Source: Sphingomonadales bacterium (GTDB lineage Bacteria; Bacteroidota; Bacteroidia; UBA7662). Taken from it: a stretch of 64,000 nucleotides of DNA. The DNA lies in the NCBI GenBank assembly GCA_016872215.1, contig VHAX01000004.1, positions 56,440 to 120,439 on the forward strand, written 5' to 3'. Numbering within the stretch: the stretch's first letter is position 1; each line of letters starts with the position of its first letter. The translations under genes were made by a program, and so were the position numbers. Shown piece after piece: positions 31,851-40,879 of the stretch. The notes beneath the pieces were generated by a model. That model saw nothing but the letters and a program-made list of their open reading frames with translations. It made no database searches and was not told the DNA's origin.

Positions 31851-32798
31851 GTGCGCACCATCGAACCTGCCCGGCTGAGCATTTCACAGTTGCAGGGACT
31901 CCTTCAGGGGGCTGTAGCCCCTCGTCCTATAGCCTTTGTGGCCACCTGCGACCGCCATGGGTCGGTGAACCTGAGTCCGTTCAGCTTCTATAACCTATTC
32001 AGCACGCAACCGCCCGTCCTTATTTTTTCACCAGCCCTCAGGGCCCGCGATGGGAGTAGTAAACATACCCTGGAAAACCTGCGCGAGGTGCCTGAGTGCA
32101 CCGTGAACGGGGTGAACCATGCCATGGTACAGCAAACCTCCCTGGCCAGCAGCGAATACCCCCGTGGGGTCAACGAGTTCGTGAAGTCGGGATGCACCCC
32201 CCTTTCTTCCCTTCAGGTGGCCCCACCCCGCGTGGCCGAGTCGCCCATACAAATGGAATGCCGCGTCATCGAAATCAAAGCTCTTGGCCATGGTCCGGGC
32301 GCGGGCAATCTGGTCATCTGCGAAATAGTATTGATTCACCTCAACGAGGGCATATTAAATGAACAAGGCACGATCGATCCAGGCAAATCCGATTGGGTGG
32401 CGCGACTGGGGGGCGATTGGTACGCGCGCAGCAGCCATGGCCTGTTCACCGTGCCCAAGCCGCTCACCACACTCGGAATTGGGGTCGATGCGCTGCCGCT
32501 GGCTGTGCGCACATCAACCATCCTGACCGGCAATGACCTCGGCCTACTTGGTAACCTGGAGGCACTTCCCACCCCCGAAGACTGCATCGCAGCACGGGTA
32601 CTAATGGAATTAAATGAAATAGCGGGGGATGACGAAAAGGGCTCACCGAATGGGGAGGCTCAGCATCGTGATCAGGATCGGGCCGACCAGAATCAATTGC
32701 CGGAAATGGAGCACATCCACCGTGAGGCCCAAAAATGGATTGCCATGGGGAATATCAAGGAGGCGCTGGCCCTACTGATGGCTTCCCAGGTCGCGTAG
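31851..32798 (+). CDS. Flavin reductase (DIM6/NTAB) family protein
   Basis: GAVAPRPIAFVATCDRHGSVNLSPFSFYNLFSTQPPVLIFSP; GTG start right after the FAH stop. Confidence 0.85.
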   Translation: MRTIEPARLSISQLQGLLQGAVAPRPIAFVATCDRHGSVNLSPFSFYNLFSTQPPVLIFSPALRARDGSSKHTLENLREVPECTVNGVNHAMVQQTSLASSEYPRGVNEFVKSGCTPLSSLQVAPPRVAESPIQMECRVIEIKALGHGPGAGNLVICEIVLIHLNEGILNEQGTIDPGKSDWVARLGGDWYARSSHGLFTVPKPLTTLGIGVDALPLAVRTSTILTGNDLGLLGNLEALPTPEDCIAARVLMELNEIAGDDEKGSPNGEAQHRDQDRADQNQLPEMEHIHREAQKWIAMGNIKEALALLMASQVA

Positions 32799-32799
32799 A

Positions 32800-34536
32800 T
32801 CAGGACCGCAACTCCTTCTCGATCCGATCGAAACGCAACTTCATACCCGCCTGGGCCTCCTCAAACGACTCATCAGCCCCAAATGCCTGGTTTAGGCTGA
32901 TGTAGTACTTGATTTTGGGTTCAGTACCCGACGGACGGGCGGAAATGATCCCCCCCGATTCCGTGATAAACTGCAAAACGTTCGACCGGGGAAGGTCGAT
33001 GGGCACCTCAACCCCCGAGTGCAGGTCTTTTTCGACCAACGACTGGTAGTCGCGCACGCGTACCACTGCCTCTCCACCCAGGACCGTGGGTGGATTCGAC
33101 CTGAATTTCTTCATCAACTCCGCAATCTGCTCAGCCCCCTCTTTTCCCTTGAACGTAACCGAAATGAGTGTCTCCAGAAACAAACTATGCCGATGGTAGA
33201 TTCCCATCAATACGTCATATAGCGATTGGCCACGCGAACGGTAGTGGGCCGCCATTTCGGCAATCATCAAACACGCACCCACGGCATCCTTGTCGCGCAA
33301 ATGCTCTCCCACCAGATAACCATAGCTCTCCTCACAACCTGCGATATACGTTTTCAGTCCTTCTCGCTCAGTAATCACAGCACCGATGTACTTGAAACCC
33401 GTGAGTGTATTGAGGCACTCAACCCCCTTTTCAGCGGCAATCCGGTCGATCAGGTAGGAAGTAACGATCGTCTTCACTACATATTCATTGCCCGAAATCA
33501 ATCCTTTTACTCCCCATTGTTCCAACAAATATTCAAACAGAAGCACCCCTGTCTGGTTGCCGTTCAGCAACATAAAATTTCCATTGGGGTCACGGATGGC
33601 GGCACCTACACGATCTGCGTCGGGATCGGTGGCCAGCACCAGGTGCGCCCCTGTCTCATCCCCCAGTTTCAGGGCAAGGGTAAGGGCCTCATGCTCCTCC
33701 GGATTCGGATACACCACCGTAGGAAAATTGCCGTCGGGGATGCATTGCTCGGAAACGGTGTACACATTCCGGTAGCCGGCCTCACTGAGGAGCCGGGGCA
33801 CCAGTTCCACTCCGGTGCCGTGGATGGGGGAATAGACAATGCCCAGATCGGGCGCTTCGTCGGATGCCTCCGGGCGGAGGCGGAGCGACAAAGTTGCATC
33901 AATAAACTGTTGATCCATATCAGCCCCCATAGCTTTAATGAGTTCGGGCCGACCTTCAAATCGGATTTGCCGAACCTCTGAAATGGCCTGTACTGCGGCA
34001 ATGATGCTCTTGTCGTGTGGAGGTAGTATTTGTCCACCATCCGCCCAATACACTTTATATCCGCTATACTCTTTCGGATTGTGTGAGGCGGTGAGCATGA
34101 CTCCACTCACGCAGCCTAGCCTGCGAATGGCGAATGAAAGTTCGGGGGTCGGACGAAGGTCCTCGAAGAAATGTACGGTGATGCCATTTGCGCTGAATAC
34201 ATCGGCCACCAAACAGGCAAATTCACGGGCGTTGTTGCGGCTGTCGTGCGCCAGAGCCACTGAAATCCCGCCTTCCGGGTACTGGGCATTCAAATAGTTG
34301 CTCAATCCCTGCGTAGCCGCCCCCAGCGTGTAGCGGTTCACACGATTGGTGCCGGCACCCATAATGCCCCTCAGGCCGCCCGTACCGAATTCCAGATCAC
34401 AATAAAAAGCATCGGTTAGTGCCCGTGCATCGCCCCTGTCGATCAGTGCTTGTACCTCGTTGCGGGTGTTTTCGTTATATTGATCGCCGGTCCATCTCCG
34501 GGCACGTTCCAGAATCTGCGGGTCGGGGTGCGACAT
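32800..34536 (-). CDS. Phosphoglucomutase/phosphomannomutase family
   Basis: FGTGGLRGIMGAGTNRVN, MLTASHNPKEYSGYKVYW, DPDADRVG, GCEESYGYLVGEH, RPSGTEPKIKYY. Confidence 0.94.
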   Translation of the reverse strand: MSHPDPQILERARRWTGDQYNENTRNEVQALIDRGDARALTDAFYCDLEFGTGGLRGIMGAGTNRVNRYTLGAATQGLSNYLNAQYPEGGISVALAHDSRNNAREFACLVADVFSANGITVHFFEDLRPTPELSFAIRRLGCVSGVMLTASHNPKEYSGYKVYWADGGQILPPHDKSIIAAVQAISEVRQIRFEGRPELIKAMGADMDQQFIDATLSLRLRPEASDEAPDLGIVYSPIHGTGVELVPRLLSEAGYRNVYTVSEQCIPDGNFPTVVYPNPEEHEALTLALKLGDETGAHLVLATDPDADRVGAAIRDPNGNFMLLNGNQTGVLLFEYLLEQWGVKGLISGNEYVVKTIVTSYLIDRIAAEKGVECLNTLTGFKYIGAVITEREGLKTYIAGCEESYGYLVGEHLRDKDAVGACLMIAEMAAHYRSRGQSLYDVLMGIYHRHSLFLETLISVTFKGKEGAEQIAELMKKFRSNPPTVLGGEAVVRVRDYQSLVEKDLHSGVEVPIDLPRSNVLQFITESGGIISARPSGTEPKIKYYISLNQAFGADESFEEAQAGMKLRFDRIEKELRS

Positions 34537-34573
34537 GTAGTGGTTAATGAGTCAGAGGAAAATACGAATATGT

Positions 34574-34733
34574 TATACTTCAGGATTCAGATTTTTATGG
34601 ATGCAAAAGCTCCAAGATGTATATTCTTCAGGAAGCAGGTTCTTCGTGATGCAGTTGCTTCGGAACGTATATGCTTTGGGATTCAGATTCTTCGGGATGT
34701 ATATGCTTCAGGATTCAGATGCTTAGGGAGCGG
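34574..34733. repeat. Degenerate 16-bp tandem repeat, about 10 units
   Basis: Units such as tatacttcaggattca / gattcttcgggatgta / tatgcttcaggattca / gatgcttagggagcgg written consecutively fill exactly 160 bp. Confidence 0.9.
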
Positions 34734-35344
34734 CGGATGCTAAAGGCATAGTAGATTGCAGTAGGAGAAGCAGATATAGCAGACGCGGCGTGGGTGGATG
34801 TCTGCTGTTCCAAAATGCCCTTCAGGTTGTTCAGGCTGTTCTGCAGGTCACGCCCGATCGACCCTTCCAGATCCATGAGCACCAGAAATAAATTCATGGG
34901 GTATGGCATCGAACCGGTCATCCCCCATTCGATTTCCGTGCTGCCTGAGGAGACATCGGCACGGGTCGACATCCAGCTGTCGCTCTCCGATTTGAACGGA
35001 CGAATAAAACGGATTTTATAGTTGATGCGCTTACCCTCTTCGATCCCAACGATTTCCTGTTCACCGGCGCCCACCGATTCGATCGGACTATCCCATCGCA
35101 TCAGAAAGCCCACGGTTCCGTCGGCGCCTTCAAAATCCACTTTCATATTAGGGTCCATTTTCGCCCAAACACTGAATAGACCCTGATTTTTGAGCCGCGA
35201 CACGTAGGCAAATACGGTATCGGGGGGCAGGTCGACATACACCTGCTTTTTCACCTCATAGGTTTTGGGGATGAACAGCGCTGACAAAAGAGCTATTCCC
35301 ACCACAAACAGAATGAGAAACAATAGGTACTTTAGAATTTTCAT
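34715..35344 (-). CDS. SRPBCC (START-like) family protein with N-terminal TM
   Basis: MKILKYLLFLILFVVGIALLSALFIPKTYEVKKQVYVDLPPDTVFAYVSRLKN...MRWDSP. Confidence 0.75.
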   Translation of the reverse strand: MKILKYLLFLILFVVGIALLSALFIPKTYEVKKQVYVDLPPDTVFAYVSRLKNQGLFSVWAKMDPNMKVDFEGADGTVGFLMRWDSPIESVGAGEQEIVGIEEGKRINYKIRFIRPFKSESDSWMSTRADVSSGSTEIEWGMTGSMPYPMNLFLVLMDLEGSIGRDLQNSLNNLKGILEQQTSTHAASAISASPTAIYYAFSIRRSLSI

Positions 35345-35500
35345 AAGAATTCGATTTTATGACCCGCGCTCTAAGGCCCTTTCGCACGCACTAAAGGGAC
35401 GTCGGGGAACGATATCCACAAATATAATGAAATCCAGACGCCCTTCGAAAGTTCCGGCAGCGCATGGCAGTAAAAGAAATTGGGACTCACCGCCTGATTT

Positions 35501-35965
35501 TTAAGCTTCTGATGAAAAATATGGCTGGAGGAACCGATCATCGGCGGCATCATCCACGACCAGTCGCCCTGCACCATACGGCGCTTCCCTCAGGTTGTCT
35601 ATGTATGCATCTTCGTGTGTTTCCCATCGGGTATAGCGGACCAAATAGTGGTTAGCGAGGGTGATGGGGTGTTTTGGATGGTCGGGATACGCAGTGCAAA
35701 CAGGCTCAACACCGGGCGGATCTCTCCTATTATTGGTGGCGTAACGTAAATGGTTGCCCAGTGCATCATACACCGCATCGTCTGTATTTATTTGTCGCAG
35801 GTCGCGCACCTTCAGCGATTTCCAAAAGAGGTATCCGATGCAGCGGTTTCTGTTGAGCCATGCCATCCGTGCCCCGTGTTTCAGTTCGAATGGCAGCACA
35901 TGGCAGGTGCCTGCTGCGTCAGTTTCAATTCGAATCTCATCGATTCTAAAGTCCGCTTGCTTCAT
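35501..35965 (-). CDS. Hypothetical protein, no family recognised
   Basis: 154-aa ORF from MKQADFRIDEIRIETDAAG; longest ORF in a region between two better-supported genes on the same strand. Confidence 0.45.
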   Translation of the reverse strand: MKQADFRIDEIRIETDAAGTCHVLPFELKHGARMAWLNRNRCIGYLFWKSLKVRDLRQINTDDAVYDALGNHLRYATNNRRDPPGVEPVCTAYPDHPKHPITLANHYLVRYTRWETHEDAYIDNLREAPYGAGRLVVDDAADDRFLQPYFSSEA

Positions 35966-36183
35966 CCGACCAAAGCTTTTCGTAGCAACGTTTAATGAAA
36001 TCCGCCGCTGCGGGTAACTAATCGGACGATCGGGGGAATTCGCTGTGGTGCATGGTGGTGGCTTCGGAATGAACTTAATCCATGCTGACAAACCGGATCG
36101 CTAATCGTTTTGTTTGTCGAATCGCACAGACTTACACGAGTTTCGGAATCTGTGGTTTTGTAAGGGTCACGTTATTGCTGCTG

Positions 36184-37869
36184 TCAATCTGGTTCGTTCC
36201 CTTCGACCAGAGGTGGGAATTGGAGGCCGAAAATGGTCTGGATGCCTGCAACCAACCTGCCGTTGGGGAGGTCGCGTTTGTGGAGCTCAAACACAACAAG
36301 CGCTGATTGTTTTGGGGCGAAGCTAAGTGACTTCGGCCTGGTTAGTGCAATGAGCGTGTCTGTTTCCGTTTTCTGATGGTCTGGAGCGCACAAAACCCAT
36401 CTGAAGGGGAAGTCACGATGCACGCAATGCATCTCAAAATCGGTGGGGTTATCGACCAGCATTTCTATACACAGACTGTCGGGGTGCTGCCCTGGGTATC
36501 TCTTAATATGTTGTATATGCAACAATTCGGGACTCTGTAAATGCTCACCTATAATGTAGCCGACGCCTTTTGCGCCCACCGAAAGCCATCGAGCGTCGGG
36601 ACCAGCGGCACCGAAGACCACCACCGACTGATCCTGCCACTGAGCATGGCGCTTCCAGATGTCGTATTGTGTGTTGCGAACCCCCGCGGTCGCCACCAAT
36701 CCAGATTCCTGACGGGTGTGGAACTGATAAAGGGCTGCATCCTGAAATGAGCCAGCGAACAGGGCGGGGCGACCATCAGCGAGCCGCGCCATAGCGGCGT
36801 GGAGGTCATCGGGTCGGCTGAGGCGGGCCACCCGGTTGCCGGAGTCGGTAAAGAGCCACAGCCGAAGGGCCATCACCACCAATAAGCTGGGTGCGGTGAA
36901 GCGATACACAAACCGACGGAAATCAACACGCTTCTCTGCGTGGCGCACAAACAACCATAGCATAGGCAGGGTGGCCGACACTGTCCAATGAGGTTCGGTA
37001 TGTCCGCGCAGTGACAACAATCCATAAAATATGAGTATACCCATGAGCGACCAGCGCATGGCGTGTTCAAGTGGATCGGTGGGTGACCTTTTGCGCCAGT
37101 TGAGCATAAACAGGGCAACGAGATTGAAAGGGTGAAAAACCGCCAGTTGATTGGGCAGATACTGCCAGATGTAGTCCCACCGAATCCCCTCTGTTCTGTG
37201 CGCGAGGTGAAAGCGGAACGTCACGAAGTCATGTCGGTACTGCCAGTAGAGGTGGGGCAACAAAAGAAGAAAGGTGGCGACCGATGCGATGATCCAGACC
37301 CGTTGCCGCAGCAATCGCGGATGAGCCGCAAGTGCTAATGCCACCTGAATGGCTCCGAGGTACTTACTGTAAGCCATACCAGTGAGCGCAAGGGTCAGCC
37401 AAAATCCGTTGACACATTCGGAGCCTTGTCTTAGCAAGATCCTTCGGTACACGAGCCAAAACAGTGCTGTGAAGGTCAGCAGTGGCATGTCGGGTGTGGT
37501 GATGAAACCATACAACTGAATCATGGGGAGCGAAACCATCAGGATGCCCATCAAATGACCTTGCCGGCCTGGAGGAACTGCTTCTGTGCGCACCAGTCGC
37601 CAAACCAGAAGCCAAAACACAGGTTGCAGCAGAACGGTACCCAAACGCAGACCGATTATGCCATCGAAAAGACTCCCACCGGCCCGAATCAGGAGGGCAA
37701 TCATCGGGGGGTGGTCGAAATACCCCCAGTCGAGCGACCGGCTGTACTGATCGTAATAGGCCTCATCGGGATGCAGCCCTGTGCTGAGGGCTTGTACCGC
37801 TCCAAAAACCGACCAAATCAGCACATAAGCATAAAATAACCGATTCCCGTTACTACCTATCGTATACAT
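36184..37869 (-). CDS. Family 39-type membrane glycosyltransferase
   Basis: HPDEAYYDQYSRSLDWGYFDHPPMIALLIRAG plus multiple TM helices. Confidence 0.85.
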   Translation of the reverse strand: MYTIGSNGNRLFYAYVLIWSVFGAVQALSTGLHPDEAYYDQYSRSLDWGYFDHPPMIALLIRAGGSLFDGIIGLRLGTVLLQPVFWLLVWRLVRTEAVPPGRQGHLMGILMVSLPMIQLYGFITTPDMPLLTFTALFWLVYRRILLRQGSECVNGFWLTLALTGMAYSKYLGAIQVALALAAHPRLLRQRVWIIASVATFLLLLPHLYWQYRHDFVTFRFHLAHRTEGIRWDYIWQYLPNQLAVFHPFNLVALFMLNWRKRSPTDPLEHAMRWSLMGILIFYGLLSLRGHTEPHWTVSATLPMLWLFVRHAEKRVDFRRFVYRFTAPSLLVVMALRLWLFTDSGNRVARLSRPDDLHAAMARLADGRPALFAGSFQDAALYQFHTRQESGLVATAGVRNTQYDIWKRHAQWQDQSVVVFGAAGPDARWLSVGAKGVGYIIGEHLQSPELLHIQHIKRYPGQHPDSLCIEMLVDNPTDFEMHCVHRDFPFRWVLCAPDHQKTETDTLIALTRPKSLSFAPKQSALVVFELHKRDLPNGRLVAGIQTIFGLQFPPLVEGNEPD

Positions 37870-37979
37870 GACAGATCAACGAGATGTTGGATGCTTCATC
37901 AATTTTTCCGTGGCGACCCCATGAGAATTAGGGGCTCAACCCTCGTCAAAATTACGCAAGCAGGCTTGTAAATGCTGTA

Positions 37980-39872
37980 TTAACGATTAGAATTAGGGTA
38001 ATTTTCAACCAGTTTCAGCCGCATCAGGGCGAATCCGCCTTGTTGTTCGAGCAATTCGAAACGGGATTGCACTTCGGAATCTTTTAGTCGGTCGATGCGC
38101 ATCACGTATAGCATTTTTCGTTGGTTTGTGTCCGATTCGCTGTCACCGACCTGTCGGCGGTCGGGCGTCCATCGGTTGTACCAGAAAGGTGCATAGCTTC
38201 TATAGCCCCATGCCACCACCGTTTCGTTGCGGTTGGCATGCTGCTCACACCACTGTCGTAATGGCCCCTGAACCATTTTCTCGATGCGGGGCAGCAGCAG
38301 GATCTGCACAAACCAAAGCGTAGCCGGTAGGCCCACGGCCAGGGTCCGCAGGGAATAAATCATGTTGCGCCTGAGCAGGAACACAGCTGCAATCAAACAA
38401 ACCGTAATCCAAGTCATGCCGGGTAGGTATGTATAGATGGGCCAATCTACACGACTGTAGGTGAGCATGCCCCACTCGAAGTTACCCTCCCGAAAATAGG
38501 CCGCCACTTTCTCTGGATATTGTCCGACTCCAGCGATCATCAGCCAAACGAGTCCGACCACTATGCCTATTCCGATGAGCAATAGTATACGCCAATCTGT
38601 AAGCCTTCTGGTACGCCAGGAAGATCCAGAATCTGAACTGAAGTCGCACGACTTCTGAAATCCGACCCAGGCCAGTGCGCTGAGGGGCACCCAGGCCATG
38701 CTAGAATAGTGGATGATTTTAGTGCTAACCAGACTGAACAGCACCAATACAACCCACAGAGTGGCCTGCATCCAGGATACCAAACCCACTACGGCCTTTG
38801 CATCCGCTTCTGTTGATTGGTCAACGCCCTCCCTCCTGCGCCAACGGAAGGCTTCAGGGATGGCCCACAGGCTGAAGGGGAAGCACCCCAAAAAGACCAC
38901 CACGAGGTGGTAATACCAGGGTTGATAGTGACCAGCCACAGGCTGCCGGAGCAGTTCCCACTGGTACACCAGAAATGAGCGCAAAAACCAGAGGCCATTT
39001 TTGAAGGTTTCGGGTAAAAACCACAGCGAGGCAACCAGTAAGGATGAGAGCAGAAAAAAGGGCAGTGCTCCGAATCCGCGTTTCCGAAGGCTTGGGTTGA
39101 GAAGCAGCATCCAACCGGCAACCAGCGAGGGAATGAGCAGGCCCACAGGTCCCTTGGTGAGTACGGCGAGTCCGGCCCAGGCCCCTGCTTCCAGTCCAGC
39201 CTTTCGCGCCGACCCGTTCTGCCTACTCATCGCCAGAATGCTGAGCAGCATAAACAGGTTAAACCAGGGGTCGATGATGCCGCTGCGAAAGTACATAAAC
39301 GGCAGGGTGCCCGACATCAGAATGAGGGGCCATCCGATGCGATGATCGCCCCCGCCGACATCTATTTCAGCCTTGCGCCACTCCATACGATGATCCGCAC
39401 CCGCATAAAAACTCGGATCCGCATTCGGATCTGAACGTAAATCCGCTCTCGGATCCGAACCCTGATCCGATCCGTTGCCCACATTCGTATGCGATTGGAG
39501 ATCAGATCCCCGCAAGGATCCCTGCATAGGGCCCATGTACAAACGTGGTGCGTGACGATAGAGCACCCAAAGGGTACAAATGCCAGCTAATGCATTGGGA
39601 AAACGAGCCCCCCAGGTGCCGACCCCGAATACGTACATGCTCAGGGTCTGCATCCAGATAAACAGTGGCGGTTTTTCGCCAAAAGGCTCGAAATTTACTG
39701 TCACCCGCTGCCAGTCACCCGTTATCAGCATTTCTCGGGCTGAGGCGGCAAAATTCACTTCATCCCAATCGAATAGCGGTACGGCACCGAGGTGCATCAG
39801 CAGAAACAGCAACCAGCAGCCGATCAGAAAAAGGGGGGCAATCCGCGACAATATTTTATATTTAAGTGTCAT
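37980..39872 (-). CDS. Family 39-type (ArnT-like) membrane glycosyltransferase
   Basis: LFDWDEVNFAASAREMLITGDW, EKPPLFIWMQ, YFRSGIIDPWFNLFM, multi-TM. Confidence 0.88.
   Translation of the reverse strand: MTLKYKILSRIAPLFLIGCWLLFLLMHLGAVPLFDWDEVNFAASAREMLITGDWQRVTVNFEPFGEKPPLFIWMQTLSMYVFGVGTWGARFPNALAGICTLWVLYRHAPRLYMGPMQGSLRGSDLQSHTNVGNGSDQGSDPRADLRSDPNADPSFYAGADHRMEWRKAEIDVGGGDHRIGWPLILMSGTLPFMYFRSGIIDPWFNLFMLLSILAMSRQNGSARKAGLEAGAWAGLAVLTKGPVGLLIPSLVAGWMLLLNPSLRKRGFGALPFFLLSSLLVASLWFLPETFKNGLWFLRSFLVYQWELLRQPVAGHYQPWYYHLVVVFLGCFPFSLWAIPEAFRWRRREGVDQSTEADAKAVVGLVSWMQATLWVVLVLFSLVSTKIIHYSSMAWVPLSALAWVGFQKSCDFSSDSGSSWRTRRLTDWRILLLIGIGIVVGLVWLMIAGVGQYPEKVAAYFREGNFEWGMLTYSRVDWPIYTYLPGMTWITVCLIAAVFLLRRNMIYSLRTLAVGLPATLWFVQILLLPRIEKMVQGPLRQWCEQHANRNETVVAWGYRSYAPFWYNRWTPDRRQVGDSESDTNQRKMLYVMRIDRLKDSEVQSRFELLEQQGGFALMRLKLVENYPNSNR
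39411..39470 (-). repeat. Five tandem 12-bp units, in frame, inside the family 39 glycosyltransferase
   Basis: Coding strand: tcggatcagggt / tcggatccgaga / gcggatttacgt / tcagatccgaat / gcggatccgagt = SDQG SDPR ADLR SDPN ADPS. Confidence 0.9.
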
Positions 39873-40608
39873 TTAATACTCGCATACGTGTTATTCCCCA
39901 TTTGTGTAGACGATATCCGATGGCGTGGAACAACACGCCCCAACCATAGGTTATGCTCCGGCGAAAATTGATGGAGGAGGCCTCGGCGAAATAGCGGGTA
40001 GGACAACTCACCTCTCCGATTTCATGGCCCTTGTGGGCGATTTGGAGAATGATCTGGTTGTCAAACAAGAAATCGTCGGAGTTGCGGTGGTAGTCAACGT
40101 CCCGGAGCACATCGGCATGGAAAGCACGGTAGCCGGTGTGGTACTCCGATAGTTTGAGACCCATCAACAGGTTCTGGAAAGCGGTGAGCATGCGGTTGAA
40201 AACATATTTATAGAGGGGCATTCCGCCTTTCAGTGCCCCTGTGCCCAGAATTCGGGAGGCAAAGACCACGGGGTACAGGCCCGAATCGATGAGGTGCACC
40301 ATCGCGGGAATCAACTCAGGGGCGTATTGGTAGTCGGGGTGCAGCATCACCACGATTTCGGCGCCCCGCCCGAGAGCCGTGTCGAAACAGGTCTTCTGAT
40401 TGCCCCCATAGCCCCGGTTGCGGGGGTGTTCCAGCACGCAGTCGATACCCAGGTGCCGCGCCAGGGCCGCAGTCTGGTCGCTCGACGCGTCGTCGGTTAG
40501 AATCACTTCATCCACCAGGGGTCGCGGGATGCGCCGGTAGGTCTTTTCAAGAGTCCGCTCGGCGTTGTAGGCCGGCATAATCACCACTACTTTTTTGTCT
40601 CCAACCAT
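39862..40608 (-). CDS. Family 2 glycosyltransferase (dolichyl-phosphate mannosyltransferase-like)
   Basis: VVIMPAYNAERTLEKTYRRIP, EVILTDDASSDQTAALA, GYGGNQKTC, MLHPDYQY. Confidence 0.9.
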   Translation of the reverse strand: MVGDKKVVVIMPAYNAERTLEKTYRRIPRPLVDEVILTDDASSDQTAALARHLGIDCVLEHPRNRGYGGNQKTCFDTALGRGAEIVVMLHPDYQYAPELIPAMVHLIDSGLYPVVFASRILGTGALKGGMPLYKYVFNRMLTAFQNLLMGLKLSEYHTGYRAFHADVLRDVDYHRNSDDFLFDNQIILQIAHKGHEIGEVSCPTRYFAEASSINFRRSITYGWGVLFHAIGYRLHKWGITRMRVLNDT

Positions 40609-40760
40609 CAGTTTTGGGCGTTTGCGGTGCGAAAAATACCACTTTTTATGCCGTTATCCCCGATGCAGACTCCGGCAACCGAACACGCCAGGCCTCCACC
40701 GCTCGGATTTCTTTTTTAGATTTGCTTTTCCTGTCTTATTTTGCGTCCAAATAGAATCGT

Positions 40761-40844
40761 ATGACCGGCTGGATTATTTTCACTGTAGTCTCCCTTGGCG
40801 GATTTGTTTATTTTTTGTTGAAATACACAAAAGAGCCCCATTAA
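40761..40844 (+). CDS. Candidate 27-aa single-TM microprotein
   Basis: MTGWIIFTVVSLGGFVYFLLKYTKEPH*; intergenic between divergently oriented GT2 and porin 3' end; TAGATTTG -7-like box at 40717. Confidence 0.4.
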   Translation: MTGWIIFTVVSLGGFVYFLLKYTKEPH

Positions 40845-40879
40845 TCAACGCGAACCCGCATCTTTTGGCTTAATTTGGA

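Noticed and set aside
33226-33981. 251-aa plus-strand ORF
   Set aside because: Antisense to the phosphosugar mutase; no motifs.
34574-34733. CRISPR array
   Set aside because: Units are contiguous 16-bp degenerate repeats with no spacers and no cas genes nearby.
34450-34743. 97-aa plus-strand ORF with 16-aa periodicity (FRIQIFMDAKAPRCIF/FRKQVLRDAVASERIC/...)
   Set aside because: The 48-bp coding period is just three 16-bp DNA units; the ORF starts antisense in the mutase gene and has no independent coding evidence.
35368-35395. CCCTTT-loop-AAAGGG hairpin as a terminator
   Set aside because: Only a 6-bp stem with a 10-nt loop and no clear U-tract; insufficient support.
37925-38000. GAATTAGGG repeated twice between the two family 39 glycosyltransferase genes
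   Set aside because: Only 9 bp and two copies; could be chance.
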